Source: VXYL01 sp965116345 (GTDB taxonomy: Bacteria > Pseudomonadota > Gammaproteobacteria > Pseudomonadales > Azotimanducaceae). Taken from it: a stretch of 64,000 nt of DNA. The notes below the pieces were generated by a model. The model worked only from the letters and a program-made list of their open reading frames with translations, had not been told where the DNA came from and did not search any database. The position numbers and the translations under genes were made by a program. Below are positions 59,645 through 64,000 of this stretch, in pieces (positions within the stretch are counted from its first letter, which is position 1; every line of letters begins with the position of its first letter). The stretch is taken from assembly GCA_965116345.1 (NCBI GenBank), contig OZ220680.1, forward strand, positions 4,216,001 to 4,280,000, given 5' to 3'.

Positions 59645-60811
59645 ATGAAGAAACGACCCACCATGCTGACCGCCACCTTCGTCAGAATCGTCAACGTCCC
59701 CGGGCGCTACGGCGACGGGCGCGGCGGTCTCGGCCTGACCTTGCTCGTGCAGCCCTCGTCCCGCCACGGCCTGTGCAAGTCGTGGGGCCAGAGCGTGCGC
59801 ATCGACGGCAGGCGCACCACCATCGGCCTCGGCCGGTATCCCGTGGTCACCCTGGCCAAAGCCCGCGAACGCGCGCTCGAGAACGCCCGCGCGATTGACG
59901 AAGGACGCGACCCGCGCCAGACATCGACCGCCGTTCCGACCTTCGCGAAAGCGCTTGAGACCGTAATCGCGATTCACGCGGAGAACTGGAAGGACCGCGC
60001 CCGGTCCGAACAGCAGTGGCGGGCGAGCCTGCGCGACTACGCGATGCCGCGCCTGGCCGACAAGCCCGTCGACGAGATCGACACCGCCGACGTGATGGCC
60101 GTGCTGCTCCCCATCTGGTCCACCAAGCGGGTGACCGCCAAGCGTGTCCGGCAGCGCATCGCCGCGGTGATGAAGTGGGCGGTCGCGCAAGGCTTCCGGC
60201 AGGACGACCCGGCGGGCGACGCCATCTCGGCCGCGCTGCCGAAGAACACGGTCCCGCAACAGCACCAGCGCGCGCTGCCGCACGGCGAGGTCGGGGCGGC
60301 GCTCGACCGGGTGCGCCGCTCGCGGGCGTACCGCGGCACCGTGCTCGCGTTCGAGTTCCTCGTGCTCACCGCCTGCCGCAACGGCGAGGTCCGCGGAACC
60401 CGGTGGGACGAGATCGACACCGCCGGGGCGGTCTGGACGATTCCCGCCGGGCGCATGAAGGCGGCGAGGGAGCACCGCGTTCCACTGTCGCCCCGTGCGC
60501 TCGAAGTCCTCGACGAGGCGCGGCAACTCGCCGATCCGCGCGGGCTGGTGTTCCCGTCGCCGACCGGGAGGACGCTCAGCCAGTCCACCATGCCGTCGCT
60601 GCTGCGCGACCTGGAGATCGGCGCGGTGCCGCACGGCTTCCGCTCCAGCTTCCGGGACTGGGCCGCCGAATGCACCGACTACCCCCGCGAGATCTGCGAG
60701 CTGGCGCTGGCGCACGTCAACAGCGACCGGGTGGAGGCCGCCTACCGGCGCAGCGACCTGTTCGAGAAACGGCGTGTCCTGATGGCGGACTGGGCCGCGT
60801 ACATTGCCTGA
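59645..60811 (+). CDS. P4-type tyrosine integrase (second copy type)
   Basis: 388 aa from ATG 59645. N-terminal DUF4102-like domain (YGDGRGGLGLTLLVQPSS, TTIGLGRYPVVTLAKARERA). The catalytic domain has TACRNGEVRGTRW (Arg), REHRVPLS, HGFRSSFRDWA (HxxR), ELALAHVNSDRVEAAYRR (H, Tyr). It is clearly related to, but distinct from, the integrase at 48707. It probably marks the end of another island or of the ICE itself. Confidence 0.92.
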   Translation: MKKRPTMLTATFVRIVNVPGRYGDGRGGLGLTLLVQPSSRHGLCKSWGQSVRIDGRRTTIGLGRYPVVTLAKARERALENARAIDEGRDPRQTSTAVPTFAKALETVIAIHAENWKDRARSEQQWRASLRDYAMPRLADKPVDEIDTADVMAVLLPIWSTKRVTAKRVRQRIAAVMKWAVAQGFRQDDPAGDAISAALPKNTVPQQHQRALPHGEVGAALDRVRRSRAYRGTVLAFEFLVLTACRNGEVRGTRWDEIDTAGAVWTIPAGRMKAAREHRVPLSPRALEVLDEARQLADPRGLVFPSPTGRTLSQSTMPSLLRDLEIGAVPHGFRSSFRDWAAECTDYPREICELALAHVNSDRVEAAYRRSDLFEKRRVLMADWAAYIA

Positions 60812-60910
60812 GAGAGCATCGATTCGCCGAAACCGGGTCAAGGGCCGGTAGGGCGTCCGGCTATGCCGGGCGCGCACCCTTGACGCGGCGGAGGCGATCA
60901 TACGCTGCCC

Positions 60911-60999
60911 GCAGGGAGCGGGCGGGCGACAGTTGCCCGCGGCATCGCGGGACTCGTCGCGGCTTCCTTCCGCGACCTCGCAACCCGCCCGCTCCCTGC
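60911..60999. repeat. Large hairpin behind the integrase gene
   Basis: Perfect 16-bp arms GCAGGGAGCGGGCGGG/CCCGCCCGCTCCCTGC (60911-60926, 60984-60999) round a 57-nt loop that contains a smaller CCCGCG/CGCGGG stem. Geometry is like element B at 32479-32569, sequence is not. Confidence 0.75.
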
Positions 61000-61144
61000 C
61001 TTCGCGGCGAGCGATCTCCCCGCGGCCTGTTCGCGAAATTCCGGGACACGGGTTCCGTCCGGTCTTCCATCCGGGATGCCGGACATCGGGCGGACTGTGC
61101 CGTCGATGCCAGTTCCGGGGGAGGGCGCGTCCCGGTGGGACCGG

Positions 61145-61240
61145 GCCCTAGTCGGCTTCGCCGACCCGAGCCCGCTGGCGCGGTCTCGGCCCATTCGGGT
61201 GACGGTCCCTCGCGCTTCCGCCCTCCGGGCGGCGAGGCCG
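61145..61240 (+). repeat. 95-bp dispersed repeat, copy 2
   Basis: Same orientation and order of motifs as 29242-29335 (CCCTAGTCGGCTTCGCCGAC ... CGCTTCCGCCCTCCGGGCGG). It lies about 90 bp upstream of the HEPN-like gene. Confidence 0.7.
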
Positions 61241-61328
61241 CACCACGCCTCCCCCACCACGCCTCCCACTCGCCTTTGACCCGGTAGCTCCTGTAGCCTG
61301 TGCAACCCTCAATCGCCAAGCAAGGGCC

Positions 61329-61919
61329 ATGGAAGTCACCGCGTACCGGCTGCTCTACGACAACATCCACGACTTCAAAACGACGGCAAGTCGCATCGAA
61401 ACGGAAATTCGGCGTCACGGCATACGGGACAACAGTGATGATCCGGTCCCCGAAATGCATGGTCGCGCCCATCACGATATGTGGGTCTCGATGAAGAGCG
61501 TTTCCCACTTCAATCTCGGGATCGCCCTGGAGTTGATGCTCAAACTGCTCCTGTTCCTCAACAACGTCGCCATCCCCCACGACCATCTCTTGGTGAAGCT
61601 GCATGACCAGCTGCCTGCGGAGCGTCAGGCCCAATTGGAGGCGGCCTATCAAGCGAGCAGGGCATCCGTACGGGCAGGCCACGACCTCATTGCGTTCATC
61701 AACGTGGCGTCTCCCACATCACTGCCATCTAGGCCGCCCAACCGGGACATTTTGACCCTAAGGGGATTCTTCGAGTATTTCGACGAGGACGTGATCCTCT
61801 GGCAGAAACGCTACTCTTGGGAACTGGTCGACAGTGGCCGCTGCCGCCATTGCCTCAGCGACATCTCTGTGTTCGTCGCGTTGATCAACCGCGTCATGGC
61901 CGACGTTGAACGATTCTGA
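61329..61919 (+). CDS. HEPN-like helical protein
   Basis: 196 aa. FNLGIALELMLKLLLFLNNV and HDHLLVKLHDQLPAE recall the second and third helices of HEPN-fold proteins, but the catalytic R-x4-6-H motif is not evident. The C-terminal part has CRHCLSDI. Such proteins are common on defence-rich islands. No partner nucleotidyltransferase gene is adjacent. Confidence 0.5.
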   Translation: MEVTAYRLLYDNIHDFKTTASRIETEIRRHGIRDNSDDPVPEMHGRAHHDMWVSMKSVSHFNLGIALELMLKLLLFLNNVAIPHDHLLVKLHDQLPAERQAQLEAAYQASRASVRAGHDLIAFINVASPTSLPSRPPNRDILTLRGFFEYFDEDVILWQKRYSWELVDSGRCRHCLSDISVFVALINRVMADVERF

Positions 61920-62003
61920 CCGCTGGCCGGCCTACATCGCCATCCGGGGATCCTGAGCTTCAGTTCTCCGGCCGCATCGCCGCGTCAAGGATCGTCGAGG
62001 CTT

Positions 62004-62963
62004 TCACCGTCGACGCGTGACCCTGTGCGCGGCGCGAAGACCATCGTTGATGCTCCCGCGTAGTGCGGCAAGAACTGCGGGATCGGCCTGACCACGGACC
62101 CCGCTTGCGCATTCGAGCGGCGTTCTCCCGAACCTGTCCCGCGCGGTCACCGGCGCGCCACCGGCCAACAGCGCGGCGATGGCCGCCGCGTACGGCGAGG
62201 GATCCGGCTCTTCGGCCCGGTCGAGCAGATGAGCCGACACCACCGCGTGCAGCGCTGTGGTCCCGTTGTGGTCGCGTGCATCCGGATCGGCACCACCTTC
62301 CAGCAGAACGCCGATGTGTTCCACCGGACTCGGCGCGTACCCCCAACCGACGCTCTTGACGACGCTATGGAGAATCGGCTCGAACCCATTGCCGGATACG
62401 TTCGGATCGGCGCCCGCGCCCAGCAGCCGTCGAATCGCGTCGACCTTCACGCGCCTGCGGCCTCGCAGCGCTGCGGCGGCGTACAGCGGCACACTGCCGT
62501 GGCGGTCTGCCGCATTCGGGTCGGCGCCGCACTCGATCAAGACCGGGATGGCTTCGGCTTCGCCGTGCAGCGCCGCGTCGAACAGCACCGCATCGATGTC
62601 GACACCCGACCGTGCCAGGGCGCATACCACTGGCGGCTCGTTCGCACGCGCCGCTTCGAGCATCTGCGGCCTGGTGCCCTTCGCGCCTGACTCGATCAGC
62701 ACCGCGACGAGGGATGTTTCCCCCATCCGGGCCGATGTCTCCAACTGGCCGCGCGGCCCTTTGGCACCGGACTCGATCAATGCGGCGACCACATTCGCCT
62801 CGCTGGCCCGGGCCGCATCGACGAGCTGTTTCGCCGTTCCTTTCGCGCCGGCATCGATCAATGCCCGCACGCGCGGCGAATCGTTTCGGCGCGCCGCGTC
62901 CAGGAGTTGCGTCCTCAACGATCTACTGGACATGCGTCCCCGGTGATCGGGCAGGAACGGCAT
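62004..62963 (-). CDS. Ankyrin-repeat protein
   Basis: 319 aa from ATG 62963 (or 62933). At least eight ankyrin-like units of 30-34 residues: LLDAARRNDSPRVRALIDAGA, VDAARASEANVVAALIESGA, EAIPVLIECGADPNAADRHG, GTTALHAVVSAHLLDRAEEP. No signal peptide or extra domain, so it is probably cytosolic and binds a protein partner. It ends near the boundary with a gene-poor strip. Confidence 0.8.
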   Translation of the reverse strand: MPFLPDHRGRMSSRSLRTQLLDAARRNDSPRVRALIDAGAKGTAKQLVDAARASEANVVAALIESGAKGPRGQLETSARMGETSLVAVLIESGAKGTRPQMLEAARANEPPVVCALARSGVDIDAVLFDAALHGEAEAIPVLIECGADPNAADRHGSVPLYAAAALRGRRRVKVDAIRRLLGAGADPNVSGNGFEPILHSVVKSVGWGYAPSPVEHIGVLLEGGADPDARDHNGTTALHAVVSAHLLDRAEEPDPSPYAAAIAALLAGGAPVTARDRFGRTPLECASGVRGQADPAVLAALRGSINDGLRAAHRVTRRR

Positions 62964-62967
62964 GACC

Positions 62968-63661
62968 TCAATCCGACCCCGCCAGCTGGAGCCACGTCCC
63001 ATCGTGCCAGTACCAGATGCTCGAGGCCTTTTCGAGGAAGAAGTCCTCGATCCCGTCGACATCCGTTTCGTGGGTCCGGGCCGTCGTGCGACGCACCCCA
63101 TGTCGAACGCGCTCCGCATCGGCAACCCCGATCGCACGCGAGAAACCGATCCGGCCACGGCCCACGTCCTGCAGATAGCCGCGGTCGGCTATGGGCGCCA
63201 ACTCGTCCACATGGTCCGTCGAATTCCCACGGTACACGGAGGATCGAGGACACGCGGTCTTTTGAACACAGCACTGCCGCGTCCGTCCGGTCGGGAACCG
63301 TGAACCGCCCGTGGACGACGTTTGCCGGCTCGGTTGCCAACCAGGGTTGCGGGATTACGCAACGCCGCCGAGTCAGGTCTGCAACCACATCCGCAGAAAG
63401 GCTCCGGAACACGTCCGGGGCCAACCGCACTGTCTCGATGTCCGCCCTGTCCCAGTTTCCCTGAGACTGCGCATGTTCGACAAGGCCGCGGTCATCGGTG
63501 TCGAGGCGGCGCTGCCCAACCTCGTCCGCCGTCCGACCGATCTCGATCCTCTCCCGCCGGTCGAACTCCGCGACCACGAAGTCGGCGTGAATGCCCCCGC
63601 CGTCCGACACCAGACAGCCGAGGGCGATTGCCGGGACTGCCATCGTTTTCGTCATGACCAA
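62968..63661 (-). pseudogene. Exported hypothetical protein, frameshifted
   Basis: From 63661 the frame reads MVMTKTMAVPAIALGCLVS (short signal-like start), ...DRTDAAVLCSKDRVSSILRV. The homologous continuation YRGNSTDHVDELAPIADRGYLQDVGRGRIGFSR...SSIWYWHDGTWLQLAGSD lies in another frame from about 63240 to 62968. One indel near 63240 joins them. Either a recent pseudogene or a sequencing error. Confidence 0.6.
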
Positions 63662-63726
63662 TCAGCGCCACGCGTTTCACCCCCAGGGCCGAGTCCGGCC
63701 ATCCCGGGGTGAGCGACTTCCCGCGT

Positions 63727-64000
63727 CTACGGGATCGTTACGTGGACCACGTAGGCCCCTGCAAGGGTCGTCACGATCATGGCGACCAGCTTGGTCGTGT
63801 ACCACCAGTCCCGTTCCATCGCGATGCTGCCGTCGACCGCCTCGTGCGTGCTGACCCGGATCCAGCGCATCCATCGCCGCCTCTGGCCGTCCACGGCGAC
63901 CTCGTCGCGCTCGACGCCCCAGTGCGCGGCGGCCAGCGACGATGCCTCCCCCGTGGCGAACGCGTCCACGTCGACGACGACATTGCGCCCGGCCAGACGG
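63727..64000 (-). CDS. Membrane-anchored hypothetical protein, C-terminal part (partial)
   Basis: The frame is open from the right edge: RLAGRNVVVDVDAFATGE...HWGVERDEVAVDGQRRRW, ending with a transmembrane helix (TKLVAMIVTTLAGAYVVHV). The 5' end is outside the window. No family recognised. Confidence 0.5.
   Translation of the reverse strand, partial: RLAGRNVVVDVDAFATGEASSLAAAHWGVERDEVAVDGQRRRWMRWIRVSTHEAVDGSIAMERDWWYTTKLVAMIVTTLAGAYVVHVTIP

Larger units (their letters stand above)
60812..61328. other. Intergenic stretch with inverted and dispersed repeats
   Basis: No gene seen. It holds a 16-bp inverted repeat (60911-60999) and the second copy of the 95-bp repeat (61145-61240). Confidence 0.5.

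Overview
The window is GC-rich DNA (my estimate, roughly two-thirds GC) that looks like accessory, mobile DNA of a beta/gammaproteobacterium. The strongest pointer is an integrative conjugative element (ICE) of the PFGI-1/ICEclc/SXT class: its type IV secretion genes (G-type mating-pair formation, the PFL_46xx/47xx families) occur in the order usual for those proteobacterial elements. I saw no rRNA, tRNA or CRISPR array.

Layout. 1-8.1 kb: DNA-phosphorothioation defence island. The 5' part of dndB reads leftward off the window. A divergent four-gene operon follows: PLD/DEAD helicase, small protein, SMC-like ATPase and a small Dnd-associated protein, resembling PbeABCD. A two-gene GHKL ATPase + methyltransferase-fold cassette comes next. 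8.1-16 kb: mosaic region with a hairpin element, an integrase fragment, a ParA/RHH partition pair with an iterated CAAGT/ACTTG box array, a full tyrosine recombinase, and a pentapeptide-repeat membrane protein gene split by a 1.5-kb IS3-family element. 16-27.3 kb: AlpA-type regulator, CI/LexA-like repressor facing a Cro-like gene, then an uninterrupted T4SS operon from the Cro-like gene to a VirB4/TraC-type ATPase.

27.25-50.1 kb: a genomic island of about 22.8 kb is inserted inside the VirB4-type ATPase gene. The N-terminal part with Walker A and B ends at 27272. The missing C-terminal part resumes at 50098, behind the island's P4-type integrase (48707-49870). The two junctions share the 9-mer ATGTGGCGG, and joining across it restores the expected reading frame. 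Cargo includes an HU-like protein, a Cys-rich protein, an integrase/NYN pair, a four-gene secreted-protein operon (a 2,549-aa Cys-rich repeat protein, an LRR/HExxH lipoprotein, a DsbA-like fusion, a small exported protein), an HTH/recombinase pair and higBA.

50.1-58.7 kb: rest of the ICE transfer region (PFL_4710-like, PFL_4711-like, membrane protein, TraG-like), a RepB-type primase, a membrane spermidine-synthase-like protein and a PFL_4669-like protein. 58.7-64 kb: a second P4-type integrase, a HEPN-like protein, an ankyrin-repeat protein, a frameshifted secreted protein and a partial membrane protein.

How it fits together (inference): the repressor/Cro pair probably controls conjugation, but while the island sits in the ATPase gene the transfer apparatus should be broken. 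Excision would rebuild the gene, so the island could act as a reversible switch. The most unusual cargo is the secreted operon, where one very disulfide-rich giant protein travels with its own CxxC oxidoreductase.
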